DNA of 64,000 nucleotides from an uncultured Kordiimonas sp. (GCA_947500295.1 CANMRM010000003.1:124001-188000); one strand, 5' to 3'; counted from the stretch's first letter, positions 8,431 to 18,020 are shown. Notes: generated from the letters alone by a model not told the origin. Numbers and translations: made by a program.

Positions 8431-9018
8431 ATGCAAAAGCATATCCTCATTGTACAGGGTCACCCACACAGTGGCGGCAGGCATCTGTGCCATGCGCTTG
8501 CAGATTCTTATGAGTTTGGTGCACGGGAAGCGGGTTTTAAAGTCGACACGCTTGACGTCGGGGCACTCGATTTCCCCATTCTTCGCAGCGGTGAAGAATG
8601 GACAAGTGAAGATGCACCGGAAGGCCTCAAGGATGCACAGCAGCAAATACTCAACGCAGACCATCTGGTATTCATATATCCGTTGTGGCTGGGGACCATG
8701 CCGGCCTTGCTGAAAGCCTTTCTGGAGCAGGCTGTGCGGCCCGGCATGATCAAGGGCGACAAAGCCGGCCTTGCTCATATGCGTACACTGCTGAAAGGAA
8801 AGTCAGCCCGCATCATAGTAACCATGGGCATGCCCGCGCTTGCCTATCGCCTGTTTTTCCGGATGCACAGCGTGAAAACGCTTCAGCGCAATATCCTGGG
8901 GTTTGTGGGCGTCGGTCCAGTTTTCACAACCCTGATAGGCCTGGTGGACAAGATGAAACCTGCGCGCGCCGACAAGTTGATGGACCAGATGAAACAGCTT
9001 GGCCGGTCGGCCCGGTAG
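8431..9018 (+). CDS. NAD(P)H:quinone oxidoreductase-like flavodoxin-fold protein
   Basis: 195 residues, flavodoxin-like fold of the NQO1/KefF/MdaB group, expected to bind FMN or FAD and reduce quinones with two electrons. The opening strand and phosphate loop are ILIVQGHPHSGG, followed by LVFIYPLWLGTMPALLKAFLEQ, the family-typical PLWxxxxPAxLKxFxD region. The C-terminal segment with RMHSVKTLQRNILGF is also seen in the family. The ATG at 8431 follows a GGGAGAGAAG ribosome-binding site. No efflux antiporter lies next door, so a KefF-like role is not indicated. Confidence 0.85.
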   Translation: MQKHILIVQGHPHSGGRHLCHALADSYEFGAREAGFKVDTLDVGALDFPILRSGEEWTSEDAPEGLKDAQQQILNADHLVFIYPLWLGTMPALLKAFLEQAVRPGMIKGDKAGLAHMRTLLKGKSARIIVTMGMPALAYRLFFRMHSVKTLQRNILGFVGVGPVFTTLIGLVDKMKPARADKLMDQMKQLGRSAR

Positions 9019-9130
9019 CTGGTTTGACAGTCACAAGCCTCTCGCGAGAGCGTGAAGCTTAGTTATTGGAGAAAATATCCGGCAAATGATCTAAAGTGGC
9101 CGCCTTGAAGTGAAAACAGGGAGGGGCAAC

Positions 9131-10645
9131 ATGGATATGGGCCAAATTTCCGACATTGTCGTCGGGCTTCTGGAAGTTCTTTCGTTTCTGTTTATTTTTG
9201 CGATCGGTATCGGCATTTTTTGGGTGCTGGTGCTGTATGTGCACGATAAGCGGCAAACAGAAAGCACGCTGAGGCGCAACTATCCTGTTATTGCTCGTTT
9301 TCGCTATCTTTTTGAGCATTTAGGTGAATTTTTCCGGCAGTATTTTTTCGCGCTGGACCGCGAAGAAATGCCGTTTAACCGGGCGGAACGCTCCTGGGTG
9401 TACCGAGCTGCCAAAAATGTAGACTCGACGGTGGCGTTTGGCTCCACCCGCGACCTGCGCCCCACCGGCACGGTGTATTTCGTCAACTGTCCGTTTCCAA
9501 CACTCGAAGAGCAGGCGAAAGACCCTTGTGACGTTACCATCGGGCCCTATTGCCGCCACCCCTACACGACCGATTCCATTTTCAATATCTCCGGCATGAG
9601 TTACGGCGCCATATCAATCCCGGCGGTGCGGGCCTTGTCAGCAGGTGCAAAGAAAGCAGGTATCTGGATGAATACCGGCGAAGGTGGCCTGTCGCCCTAT
9701 CACCTTGAAGGCGGGGCCGACATTGTTTTCCAGGTTGGTACCGGCAAGTTTGGTGTGCGCAAGCCCGAAGGAGGTTTCGACGAGCAGAAACTGAAGGATG
9801 TGGCAAGCCATGACGTTGTAAAAATGTTTGAGCTCAAGCTGAGCCAGGGGGCTAAGCCTGGCAAGGGGGGTATCCTGCCGGGTGCAAAAGTCACCGAGGA
9901 AATTGCCCGTATCCGCGGCCTTGAGGTCGGGCAGGACGCAATAAGCCCCAACCGACACCCTGAGGTGGACAGCATTGATGACCTTCTGGACATGATCCAG
10001 TATGTGCGGGAGGTCACAGGCAAGCCCGTTGGTTTCAAGGCTGTGATCGGTGCCTATGGTTTCTTTGAAAACCTCTGCAAGCTCATCAATGAGCGAGGCA
10101 TTGAAAGCGCCCCTGATTTCATCACGATCGACAGTGCCGATGGCGGCACGGGTGCGGCACCAATGAGTCTTATCGACAATATGGGTATGCCGGTGCGTGA
10201 AAGCCTGCCTCTCGTGGTAGATATCCTGAAAGCCTATGGCCTGCGCGACCGGGTGAAAGTATGTGCCAGCGGCAAGATGATCAATCCTTCAGAGGTCGCT
10301 TGGGCTTTTTGCGCTGGCGCGGATTTTGTCAATTCGGCCCGTGGGTTCATGTTTGCACTTGGCTGCATTCAGGCACTGCAGTGCAACAAAAACACGTGCC
10401 CGACAGGTATCACCACGCATGACCCCAAGCTCCAGTTTGGCCTGGACCCGGCCAACAAATCCGAGCGTGTGGCATCCTACGCTAAAAATATGAAAAAAGA
10501 GGTGGGTATTATCGCCCACAGCTGCGGTGTGCCTGAGCCGCGCCTGCTTAAGCGCTATCACGCGCGTATTGTGCTCGACAACGGCAGAAGCGTCTCGATG
10601 GATGAGCTGTTCCCGGAACCGGAAACCGTTGCTGCTGCCGAGTAG
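9131..10645 (+). CDS. FMN-binding glutamate synthase family oxidoreductase
   Basis: 504 residues: one N-terminal transmembrane helix (LEVLSFLFIFAIGIGIFWVL) followed by a glutamate synthase alpha-subunit-like FMN barrel (about 90-480). Recognisable stretches are ISGMSYGAIS, the GEGGLSPYH loop, DGGTGAAPMS, and a cysteine cluster ending in CNKNTCPTGI, which in glutamate synthase helps hold a 3Fe-4S cluster. It lacks the amidotransferase domain, so it is not a complete glutamate synthase; relatives are described as stand-alone archaeal-type or membrane-linked oxidoreductases. The ATG at 9131 follows GGGAGGGG; the ATG at 9110 has no such site. Confidence 0.88.
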   Translation: MDMGQISDIVVGLLEVLSFLFIFAIGIGIFWVLVLYVHDKRQTESTLRRNYPVIARFRYLFEHLGEFFRQYFFALDREEMPFNRAERSWVYRAAKNVDSTVAFGSTRDLRPTGTVYFVNCPFPTLEEQAKDPCDVTIGPYCRHPYTTDSIFNISGMSYGAISIPAVRALSAGAKKAGIWMNTGEGGLSPYHLEGGADIVFQVGTGKFGVRKPEGGFDEQKLKDVASHDVVKMFELKLSQGAKPGKGGILPGAKVTEEIARIRGLEVGQDAISPNRHPEVDSIDDLLDMIQYVREVTGKPVGFKAVIGAYGFFENLCKLINERGIESAPDFITIDSADGGTGAAPMSLIDNMGMPVRESLPLVVDILKAYGLRDRVKVCASGKMINPSEVAWAFCAGADFVNSARGFMFALGCIQALQCNKNTCPTGITTHDPKLQFGLDPANKSERVASYAKNMKKEVGIIAHSCGVPEPRLLKRYHARIVLDNGRSVSMDELFPEPETVAAAE

Positions 10646-10701
10646 CGCAGAGTTGAATTCGCTGCTAGTGTGCCCCGAACTCTGGTCAGGGGAGACATGA
10701 T

Positions 10702-11160
10702 ATGTCCTACGAAACACTCTACAGCGCCATCAATCTGGCTGTGATGCCGGCTTGGCTGTTGCTGGCGTTATTGCCAAAATCCGACATCACCAAAAAGCTG
10801 GTGCACAGCGGTATCTATCCGGTTTTGTTTGGCGCATTTTATCTGGTGTTGTGGGTGCGCGCGCTTGCGTTTGGCGAAAACGCAGAAGGTGGTGGTTTCG
10901 CGACGCTTGAAACAATCATGATCGCATTTTCACACCCAAACGTCACGCTGATGGGCTGGGCGCATTATCTGGTATTCGACCTGTTTGTCGGCGCCTGGAT
11001 CGGGCGCGATGCTGTGGCGCGCGGCGTGAATCATTTTCTGGTTATCCCCTGCCTTGCATTTGCCTTCCTGGCCGGGCCGATCGGGCTCTTGCTCTATTTG
11101 CTCATTCGCCAGTTCACCGGCAAGTGCAATGCGCTGACCCTTGAGGAAAGAGCAGGCTAG
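10702..11160 (+). CDS. ABA4-like family membrane protein
   Basis: 152-residue protein with four hydrophobic helices, matching the ABA DEFICIENT 4-like (DUF4281) family: NLAVMPAWLLLALLP near the start, the long middle helix, MGWAHYLVFDLFVGAWIGRD with its family-typical histidine and aspartates, and GPIGLLLYLLIR near the end. In plants ABA4 takes part in neoxanthin formation; the bacterial role is not established. The ATG at 10702 follows a GGGGAGACATGAT ribosome-binding site 56 bases after the previous gene, so the two are probably cotranscribed. It overlaps the convergent SelO gene by four bases. Confidence 0.8.
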   Translation: MSYETLYSAINLAVMPAWLLLALLPKSDITKKLVHSGIYPVLFGAFYLVLWVRALAFGENAEGGGFATLETIMIAFSHPNVTLMGWAHYLVFDLFVGAWIGRDAVARGVNHFLVIPCLAFAFLAGPIGLLLYLLIRQFTGKCNALTLEERAG

Positions 11161-12572
11161 CCGCTGAGCGCAGCACCCATTTCCCGGATGCGGTCAATTT
11201 TTCTGTTGAAGGGTGCCCAGTCGTCATTGTCGGCGATGGGTGCCCACAAGGCCTCGACTTCGTCGATCAGCAGCGTCTCGGGCCCGTCCCCGAGGAAATA
11301 GCTGGTGTTAAGCGCCTGCGGGTTTGTTGGCTCATAAACTTTGAGTATATCAAAAAGCTCTTTGTAGCTCTCCTTGCCGTACCGGTGCGCTTCTGGCCCC
11401 GCCATTGCGCGTTCGGCGCTCGCAGACCCGCCGTACCAGTCGAAAAAGAAACGCTCGTAGGGGAAGTTTTCCTTCGCCAGAAACTCGTTCACTTTGGTCA
11501 GCAGCTCATCGTCCGGAATATCGCCTTTGGCTTTCACACCCAGCCGCGCCAGCAGCTTGTCGCGGATTGCATCCATATAGATGCGCGGGAAGTTGCCGAG
11601 CACGCGCTTGAGTTCGTTTTCCTCGCATATGTCCGCGAGCGCGCCGCCTAACTGGTACACGTTCCAGTGCAATGCGTCGGGCTGGCGGCCAAAAGCATAG
11701 AGGCCGGTTTCGTCAAAATAGGCTGCGGTAAACGCCAGGTCCATCGTCGGTAGAAAGCGCCAGGGGCCAAAATCAAACACTTCGCCAGTGATATTGATAT
11801 TGTCCGTGTTCAGGACACCGTGGACAAAACCGGTGGCCATAATCTCTCCGGCCTGGACCGCGACCTTTTCACTGACAAGCCCCAGTAGCTCGAGCGCACG
11901 GTCCTGCGCGCTGCCGCTTGGCGTTTTGCCGTAATAATGCTTCAGGCAATAATCGACGAGTGCTTCCAGCCGTTCCTTGTCGGAATAAAAAGCATGGCGC
12001 TGGAAAGTGCCGATCCGGATGTGTCCGTGGTTCAGTCGCACCATGACCGCAGAGCGTGTAGGCGAGGGCTCGTCGCCCCGGTGCAGGCTCTCGCCTGTTT
12101 CGATGATCGAGAATGTTTTGGACGTGTTGACGCCGAGGGCTTCCAGCATTTCGGTCGCCATGATTTCGCGCACGCCGCCTTTCAGCGTCAGCCGTCCATC
12201 GCCGGACCGGCTGTAGGGCGTGGTGCCGCTGCCTTTGGTGCCAAGGTCCATCAGTCGGCCCTGTTCGTCCGTCATCTGGGCGAACAGGAACCCGCGCCCG
12301 TCGCCGATTTCCGGGTTATAGTGGCGAAACTGGTGGCCGTGATAGCGCTGCGCCAGCGGTTCCGTCAGGGTGCCGGGCAAGGGTTCGAACCGGCCAAAGT
12401 GCCGGATCCATTCCTCGTCGGTGAGCCTGTCTAGACCAATGGTTTTGGCGGCTCGGTCATTACGGTAACGGATAATGGTCTCCGGGAAGTCCGCTGCCTT
12501 TACAGCGTCCGCGAAACCATCCCCCAGCTCCAGGAACGTTGTTGCCGGTTGATAGCTTTTCCCAAGATACAT
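11157..12572 (-). CDS. selO: Protein adenylyltransferase SelO (YdiU family)
   Basis: Pseudokinase-fold enzyme that transfers AMP from ATP to serine, threonine or tyrosine of target proteins; bacterial SelO is linked to redox stress responses. The 471-residue chain has the family hallmarks: AQRYHGHQFRHYNPEIGDGRG, DLGTKGSGTTPYSRSGDGRLTLKGG (glycine-rich nucleotide loop), REIMATEML, and HGVLNTDNINITGEVFDFGPWRF with the metal-binding asparagine and aspartate. The usual C-terminal selenocysteine or cysteine of eukaryotic SelO is absent, as in many bacteria. It starts seven bases after the upstream propeller gene, suggesting cotranscription. Confidence 0.93.
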   Translation of the reverse strand: MYLGKSYQPATTFLELGDGFADAVKAADFPETIIRYRNDRAAKTIGLDRLTDEEWIRHFGRFEPLPGTLTEPLAQRYHGHQFRHYNPEIGDGRGFLFAQMTDEQGRLMDLGTKGSGTTPYSRSGDGRLTLKGGVREIMATEMLEALGVNTSKTFSIIETGESLHRGDEPSPTRSAVMVRLNHGHIRIGTFQRHAFYSDKERLEALVDYCLKHYYGKTPSGSAQDRALELLGLVSEKVAVQAGEIMATGFVHGVLNTDNINITGEVFDFGPWRFLPTMDLAFTAAYFDETGLYAFGRQPDALHWNVYQLGGALADICEENELKRVLGNFPRIYMDAIRDKLLARLGVKAKGDIPDDELLTKVNEFLAKENFPYERFFFDWYGGSASAERAMAGPEAHRYGKESYKELFDILKVYEPTNPQALNTSYFLGDGPETLLIDEVEALWAPIADNDDWAPFNRKIDRIREMGAALSG

Positions 12573-12579
12573 ACAGGAC

Positions 12580-13476
12580 TCAGTTCTTCATATTCTTCAG
12601 TTTTGTTAAGGCCTTGGTGCTGACCCAATAGATTTCCGATGGGTGACCTGGCCCAACAACGGTATAGAACATATAGTTTCCGTCTGGCGTAATTGTAGCT
12701 GCGGTTTCGTATATTGGCGAGTTTATTGGTGCACCAACATTAATTGGATCGCCATATCCGTCTCCTGAACGGAAACTGATATAGATGTCGGTCTGCCCCA
12801 ATCCGCCCGGGCGGCGAGACTGGAACAGCATATAGCTTCTGTCAGGACTGAAGTAAGGATCCCATTCAAAGTCGGGCGTGTTAAAAGGAGCGGGCAGATG
12901 CTCAATGTCCCAGCCGTCTGGGCCCTCAGTAGCGCGGTAAAAATCACCCTCGCCGAAACTGTCTTCAAGTGTTGCCCCGAAATAAAGAATTCCCGGTTCC
13001 GGTGAGGCGGGGTACCAGAAGCCTTCATTCGTTTCGCGGTGGATCATCAGTTCTGGTTCCGACCATTCGCCAGACTGCTGTCGTTCGGCCCGCCATATTC
13101 GACCATTCATTGGTTCAGTGCCCGGTGGGCGGGTGGTGACAAAATAGACCATTTTATTGTCACGGGTGATAAAAGGCTCGCCATTGTGTCCTTCGCCCGA
13201 AAAGCTGGCTGTTTCTGGTTCGGTCCACCCTGTTTCAGTGCGATACATCACCTTGATGGTTTTGCTGTTGTCATCCGCAAAGTAAAATTCCTTTCCATCT
13301 GGCGAAAAGATCGGATTGCGGAATGCAAAGTCCGATGAAATAACCGTTTCAAATGGAAAGCGCTCTGGTGTTTCGCCCGGTGGTTTCACACCGAAAAAAT
13401 CAAAATCCTGCGCGTTACCTGCCTGCAAAAACGCGACGCCCAACAGTAGCATCAAGCTTGTGTGGATAAGCTTCAT
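12580..13476 (-). CDS. Periplasmic PD40/TolB-type beta-propeller protein
   Basis: 298 residues with signal peptide (MKLIHTSLMLLLGVAFLQAG). The rest is a series of propeller blades with the TolB-like pattern: NPIFSPDGKEFYFA, EPFITRDNKMVYFVT, FWYPASPEPGILYFG, WDPYFSPDRSYMLFQSRRPGG and AATITPDGNYMFY. Such proteins are usually periplasmic binding or scaffold proteins; no catalytic motif is visible. A very strong ribosome-binding site (GGAGGGAGG) precedes the ATG at 13476. It lies directly upstream of selO. Function unknown. Confidence 0.8.
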   Translation of the reverse strand: MKLIHTSLMLLLGVAFLQAGNAQDFDFFGVKPPGETPERFPFETVISSDFAFRNPIFSPDGKEFYFADDNSKTIKVMYRTETGWTEPETASFSGEGHNGEPFITRDNKMVYFVTTRPPGTEPMNGRIWRAERQQSGEWSEPELMIHRETNEGFWYPASPEPGILYFGATLEDSFGEGDFYRATEGPDGWDIEHLPAPFNTPDFEWDPYFSPDRSYMLFQSRRPGGLGQTDIYISFRSGDGYGDPINVGAPINSPIYETAATITPDGNYMFYTVVGPGHPSEIYWVSTKALTKLKNMKN

Positions 13477-13553
13477 TGTGACCTCCCTCCAAGTACGGAC
13501 TAAAGGTAAGGCTTGCCGTCAGGAATCGTCAATAATGATATTACATAACTGAA

Positions 13554-14156
13554 CTAAAGTCCGGGCCAGCCCCAAGTGACATGATTTTCCAGTTCAGGGC
13601 GCGGGCGTTCGGTTGGCTGTTTTTCCGGTTTGTCGCCAAAAAACAGGAAGCCTGCAATGCGCTCTGCTTCAGCCATCTGCAGGGCGGCCCGAACACTTGG
13701 GCTGTAGCTGCCCCAGCCGGTGAGCCACTGTGCAGCATGCCCCAGCGCCGTGGCGGCGATCAGCATGTTCTGGCAGGCGGCACCTGTGGAGAGCTGTTGT
13801 TCCCAGTGCGGGATCGCGGGATGTTCCCTGGGGCTGAAAATTGCGACCACAAGCACGGAGCCTTGTGTCGAGTAACCTTTCATCTTCTCGGCGATTTTTT
13901 CGCTTGTTTCCTGTTCTTTAATGAGGGCATCGCATATTGCGTCGCCGAGTTTCCCGCGGTCTTCACCTTCCAGTACGACAAACCGCCAAGGTGCAAGTTT
14001 GCCGTGATCCGGAACCCGCATGCCGGCACGCAAAATCTTCTCGAGCGTCGCGCGGTCGGGGCCCGGCCCTTCCATGTCCTTCGCTTTTACTGACCTGCGG
14101 TTCATCAGAAGGTCGAAGGTCGCAGGGTTCGGAGTGTTGAAGGGGACGTCGGGCAT
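13554..14156 (-). CDS. Nitroreductase family protein
   Basis: 200-residue FMN-dependent oxidoreductase of the YdjA-like nitroreductase subgroup. The start contains the FMN phosphate-binding RRSVKAKDM motif, followed by RVPDHGKLAPWRFVVLEGE. Later stretches are STGAACQNMLIAATALGHAAQWLTGW and GFLFFGDKP, typical of the second FMN-contact region. The subgroup reduces nitroaromatics or similar acceptors; the natural substrate is unknown. The ATG at 14156 begins at MPDVPFNTP; in-frame codons further up are hydrophobic and unlike the family. Divergent from the quinoprotein operon at 14307. Confidence 0.88.
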   Translation of the reverse strand: MPDVPFNTPNPATFDLLMNRRSVKAKDMEGPGPDRATLEKILRAGMRVPDHGKLAPWRFVVLEGEDRGKLGDAICDALIKEQETSEKIAEKMKGYSTQGSVLVVAIFSPREHPAIPHWEQQLSTGAACQNMLIAATALGHAAQWLTGWGSYSPSVRAALQMAEAERIAGFLFFGDKPEKQPTERPRPELENHVTWGWPGL

Positions 14157-14306
14157 GTGGTTCACTTTCGAAGACAGGTCTACAATTTTGTCGAATTGAC
14201 TTAGGCTATAATATAACGCAATCACATTTTATTGTGTTTCATATCGGCCTATGACATGGCTATAGCATATCGCCAAGATGGGCTCGAACCGGGTGGGAGA
14301 AAAGGC

Positions 14307-15593
14307 ATGAAAGCAAATATTTTTGGCGTGAGCCTCTTGATCGCAGCAGTTGGAGGTGGCGCAAACGCGTTATCACCTGTTGGCGTGGCTGAAGATGCGG
14401 CAGTTGATCCGGCTACCGGTATCAGCCTGCCAGATGGGTTTAAAGCAACTGTTTTTGCAGATGATGTCGGACAGGCGCGGCACATTGTGGCCGCACCCAA
14501 TGGTTGGGTTTATGTGGCTTTGCGCCGGTCGGTGCGGGGCATGGGTGCTGTTGCCCTTTATGACCCGGATGGAGACGGTCGTTCCACCGAACGTCAGTAT
14601 TTTGCAGAAGGTCTGCAAGGGTCTGGTGTGGGTGTGCATGATGGCCATCTTTATTATTCAACGGACACCGCCGTTATGCGCTGGCCACTGCCGGAAAGTG
14701 GCGCACCCACGGGTGATGCCACCATTATCGCGGAAGGTTTTGTACCGGAAACGCAGCACGCTTCCAAAAATTTCACCTTTGACGGCGATGGCAACCTTTA
14801 TGTAAATGTCGGTGCACCCTCAAACGCCTGCATGCGGGAAATGCGCAAGAAGGGCTCGCCCGGTATGCGGCCATGCCCGATCCTTGAAAAATACGCGGGC
14901 ATCTGGCGCTTCGATGCCGACACACCAAACCAGGATCAGATGTCGGACGGTCACCTCTATTCAACCGGTATCAGGAACGGCCTTGCCCTGGCGTGGAACA
15001 CCCATGCTGACGCGCTCTATATGGCACAGCACGGACGCGACCAGTTTGCGAGCTTTTTCCCTGAAATGTTCTCCAATGAGCAGAGTGCAGAACTGCCATC
15101 GGAAGAATTTCACCGTCTTGATGATGGCTCCGATGTTGGCTGGCCATATAGCTATTATGACCACATCAAGGGCGAGCGTATGGTGATGCCCGAATACGGC
15201 GGCGACGGCCAGACCGTGTCAAACGAAGGACAAGACCCACTGGTGGGTTTCCCGGGCCACTGGGCGCCGAACGGGATGATGTTCCTGAAAAGCGACGCAG
15301 TGCCAGCGGATTACAGAAAAGGTGCCTTTATCGCCTTCCATGGCTCATGGAACCGTGCACCGCTGCCGCAGCAGGGTTACCGGGTGGTTTATTTGCCGAT
15401 GGACGACGACGGCAACGTATCCGGTGACTGGGTCACATTTGCCAACGGTTTTGCCGGCCCGGAACCTGTAATGAACCCACGGAATGCAGTGCACCGCCCG
15501 ATGGGCCTTGCTGAAGGGCCGGACGGCGCTATTTATATATCAAGCCTGATGTCGGGCGGGCGTGTTTGGAAGGTAACGTATGAAGGCGAATAG
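14307..15593 (+). CDS. PQQ-dependent sugar (sorbosone-type) dehydrogenase
   Basis: Periplasmic quinoprotein of 428 residues with a signal peptide (MKANIFGVSLLIAAVGGGA). It belongs to the soluble six-bladed propeller group that includes Acinetobacter soluble glucose dehydrogenase and L-sorbosone dehydrogenase. Key stretches are LPDGFKATVFADDVG, IRNGLALAWN, FHRLDDGSDVGWPYSY, GHWAPNGMMF and AFHGSWNRAP, the last typical of the sorbosone-dehydrogenase branch. It would oxidise a sugar or aldehyde and pass electrons to the cytochrome c encoded next, whose ATG lies 14 bases inside this gene. The exact substrate is unknown. No PQQ-biosynthesis genes are in the window. Confidence 0.85.
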   Translation: MKANIFGVSLLIAAVGGGANALSPVGVAEDAAVDPATGISLPDGFKATVFADDVGQARHIVAAPNGWVYVALRRSVRGMGAVALYDPDGDGRSTERQYFAEGLQGSGVGVHDGHLYYSTDTAVMRWPLPESGAPTGDATIIAEGFVPETQHASKNFTFDGDGNLYVNVGAPSNACMREMRKKGSPGMRPCPILEKYAGIWRFDADTPNQDQMSDGHLYSTGIRNGLALAWNTHADALYMAQHGRDQFASFFPEMFSNEQSAELPSEEFHRLDDGSDVGWPYSYYDHIKGERMVMPEYGGDGQTVSNEGQDPLVGFPGHWAPNGMMFLKSDAVPADYRKGAFIAFHGSWNRAPLPQQGYRVVYLPMDDDGNVSGDWVTFANGFAGPEPVMNPRNAVHRPMGLAEGPDGAIYISSLMSGGRVWKVTYEGE

Positions 15594-15957
15594 ACTTTTC
15601 TTGATGGTGGCATTGGTGGCGACGTGCTTTCCCGCCACCGCCCAGGACACCGATGCCAAGCGCCTTTATGAAGAGAATTGCGGCGTCTGCCACCAGTATG
15701 ACGGCGGCGGCGTACCGATGCTGCAGCCTGAGCTGATAGGCCGCCCGCGTGCCAATGGCCCCAAGGGTGGTGTCATCGAAGTTATCCTGCAGGGCAGCAC
15801 CGCACTTGCACCCACCGAAAGCGACTATGGCAACGAAATGCCGTCGTTCGCTCACCTTTCAGACCTAGAGATTGCATTGATCGCCAGTTATGTACGCACC
15901 CATTTTGAAAACAACGGCGGTCCTGTCACTGCTGACGACGTCAAGTCTCGTCGCTAG
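15580..15957 (+). CDS. Periplasmic class I cytochrome c
   Basis: 125 residues with signal peptide (MKANRLFLMVALVATCFPATA). One haem-binding site CGVCH at residues 34-38, and a methionine in NEMPSFAHLSD, the expected sixth ligand. The likely job is to accept electrons from the dehydrogenase encoded just upstream, with which it overlaps by 14 bases. Its last 22 codons overlap the start of the TonB receptor gene in another frame. The three-gene overlap implies translational coupling. Confidence 0.92.
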   Translation: MKANRLFLMVALVATCFPATAQDTDAKRLYEENCGVCHQYDGGGVPMLQPELIGRPRANGPKGGVIEVILQGSTALAPTESDYGNEMPSFAHLSDLEIALIASYVRTHFENNGGPVTADDVKSRR

Positions 15958-17932
15958 CGCGCAAGACGCTCTAACAGACATTGAAGAAGTAACAGTCACG
16001 GGCGACCGCCTGGCGGTACGCAGCGTCGGCCAGCAGGTTGTCGATGTGGATGTTGCAGAACAGGCTACCTTCAGGCTCGACAGCGTGCTTGGCAGTGTGC
16101 CGGGTGTTGGCTTGTTTCGGCGCGCCAACAGCTTTACAGCGCATCCCACGACGCAGGGCCTGACCATCCGCGGTGTCGGTGCAAACGCAGCCGGACGTAC
16201 GCTGGTGACACTTGATGGTATTCCGCAAAACGACCCTTTTGGTGGCTGGATCTATTGGTCTGGCTATCAGGGGTCTACCATTTCGACCGCACGCGTGCGC
16301 CGTGGTGGTTCACCCGGTGCATTTGGCGCGCAGGCACTTGCTGGGGCCGTGGACCTGCAAACCGAACCCCGCAACGCAGTTTCAGGTTTTTATGGCTCTG
16401 ATGACACGATTTCCGTGAATGGCAGCGCGGTTTTTTATGCGCCGCACGGCGATTTCGCTGTTGAGGGCGGCTATTTTGAAACGGACGGCGACTTTTTGCT
16501 GCGCGAAGCTGATCGTGGCGCAGTGGACGTGCGTGCCGCCAGCGAAGCCTATTCCTTCGCAGGCTCGTACATACACCGCTTTTCCGCTGATACGTCGCTG
16601 ACAGCGCGTGCGCGGTTTTACGGCGAGGAACGTGTCAACGGCCTGTCGCTTGCGGTTAATGAAACCGATGGTTACGAGACGTCATTGCGCCTGCTGCATG
16701 AACCGGCGGACGGTACCAAGTATGAAGTCTCAGCCTATTACCGTGAGCGCGATTTTGCCAACGTGTTTGCTTCGGCCCGCGATGAGCGTACCACGGAACG
16801 TGCGGTGCTTGACCAGTTTGACGTGCCGGGCTGGGGTGCCGGATTTTTGGCGCGTGTGCAGGTTGACGGCTTTGAGTTTGGGCTGGATGGCCGCCGCATG
16901 AGCGGCGAAACCAACGAGCGCTTCCGCAACCTTGGTGCCGGTTTCACGCGGCAGCGGCGGGCTGGCGGTGACCAGTGGATTTTGGGCGCTTACGGCGAGT
17001 ATGCCGCCAGCGGTGACTGGGGCGAGCTTTCGGCGACTTTCCGGCTGGATCGCTGGCGCACATATGGCGGCGAGCGTGTGGAAACGAGCCTTGAAGATGG
17101 CTCGACAGTTCGGGACGATGTGGTGCCCAACCGCAGCGACTGGATTGGCTCAGGCCGTATTGGGTATGAGCGCAGCCTGACAGGTGCAATCAAGCTGCGA
17201 ACAGCCGCTTTCAAAAGCTGGCGCCTGCCAACCCTCAACGAGTTTTACCGGCCGTTCCGTGTCGTAAACGATATCACGGAAGCCAACCCGAACCTGCAGC
17301 CGGAAACGCTGTATGGCGTCGAGTTTGGTTTTGACTATCAGCCTCTCAATACTGTCAGCGCCAGCATCACTTATTACCGGAACTGGTTCCATGACGCGGT
17401 CGGCAATGTGACCGTGGGCTTTGGCCCCGGCTTTTTCCCGCTGGGTGGTTTTGTGCCCGCTGGTGGTGTCTTGCGCCAGCGCGCCAACGTTGACCGCACC
17501 ACCATCGATGGTGTCGAGCTCGCAGGTCGTATTGAACTGGATGGCAGCCTCATCCTGGAAGGTCAGTATCTTTATGCGCGGTCGCGCATCACCCGGTTTA
17601 ACGCCAACCCGGACCTTGTTGGTAACCGACCTGTCCAGACACCGCGCCACAGCGCAACTGCGAGCATAACGCAAAATATGACGCGTGGTTTCTGGCGGCT
17701 GGAGGCCCGCTATGCGGGCGCACAGTTTGACGATGACCTGAATACGCGCAGGCTGGATGATATTTTCACCATCAATGCCGGAGCCGCTTTTGAAATCCGT
17801 GACAGTATGAGCCTGACGGCGAATGTGGAAAACCTGTTTGACGCCAAAGTGGTGTCAGCCGTTACATCAGGTGGGTTGGAGACAATTGCGCAGCGCCGCT
17901 TTATTCGTGTTGGTATTCGGGCAGGCTTTTAA
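15890..17932 (+). CDS. TonB-dependent outer-membrane receptor
   Basis: 680-residue receptor with a signal peptide (MYAPILKTTAVLSLLTTS), a TonB-box-like EEVTVTG segment, a plug domain (about 45-150: LTIRGVGANAAGRTLVTLDGIP, then RRGGSPGAFGAQALAGAVDL) and a beta-barrel ending in RVGIRAGF with terminal phenylalanine. The start overlaps the cytochrome gene by 68 bases; no later start would keep the signal peptide. Being in an operon with a PQQ enzyme, it may import PQQ, as the E. coli receptor PqqU (YncD) does, or the sugar substrate; this is an inference. No iron-uptake gene is nearby. Confidence 0.92.
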   Translation: MYAPILKTTAVLSLLTTSSLVASAQDALTDIEEVTVTGDRLAVRSVGQQVVDVDVAEQATFRLDSVLGSVPGVGLFRRANSFTAHPTTQGLTIRGVGANAAGRTLVTLDGIPQNDPFGGWIYWSGYQGSTISTARVRRGGSPGAFGAQALAGAVDLQTEPRNAVSGFYGSDDTISVNGSAVFYAPHGDFAVEGGYFETDGDFLLREADRGAVDVRAASEAYSFAGSYIHRFSADTSLTARARFYGEERVNGLSLAVNETDGYETSLRLLHEPADGTKYEVSAYYRERDFANVFASARDERTTERAVLDQFDVPGWGAGFLARVQVDGFEFGLDGRRMSGETNERFRNLGAGFTRQRRAGGDQWILGAYGEYAASGDWGELSATFRLDRWRTYGGERVETSLEDGSTVRDDVVPNRSDWIGSGRIGYERSLTGAIKLRTAAFKSWRLPTLNEFYRPFRVVNDITEANPNLQPETLYGVEFGFDYQPLNTVSASITYYRNWFHDAVGNVTVGFGPGFFPLGGFVPAGGVLRQRANVDRTTIDGVELAGRIELDGSLILEGQYLYARSRITRFNANPDLVGNRPVQTPRHSATASITQNMTRGFWRLEARYAGAQFDDDLNTRRLDDIFTINAGAAFEIRDSMSLTANVENLFDAKVVSAVTSGGLETIAQRRFIRVGIRAGF

Positions 17933-18020
17933 GAGACCAAGGCTTGCCAACCGCGAGCTTCCGCGATAAACCAAATTCACAACAAAAAAATACACAACGA
18001 CACATAAGAGGATACCACCC

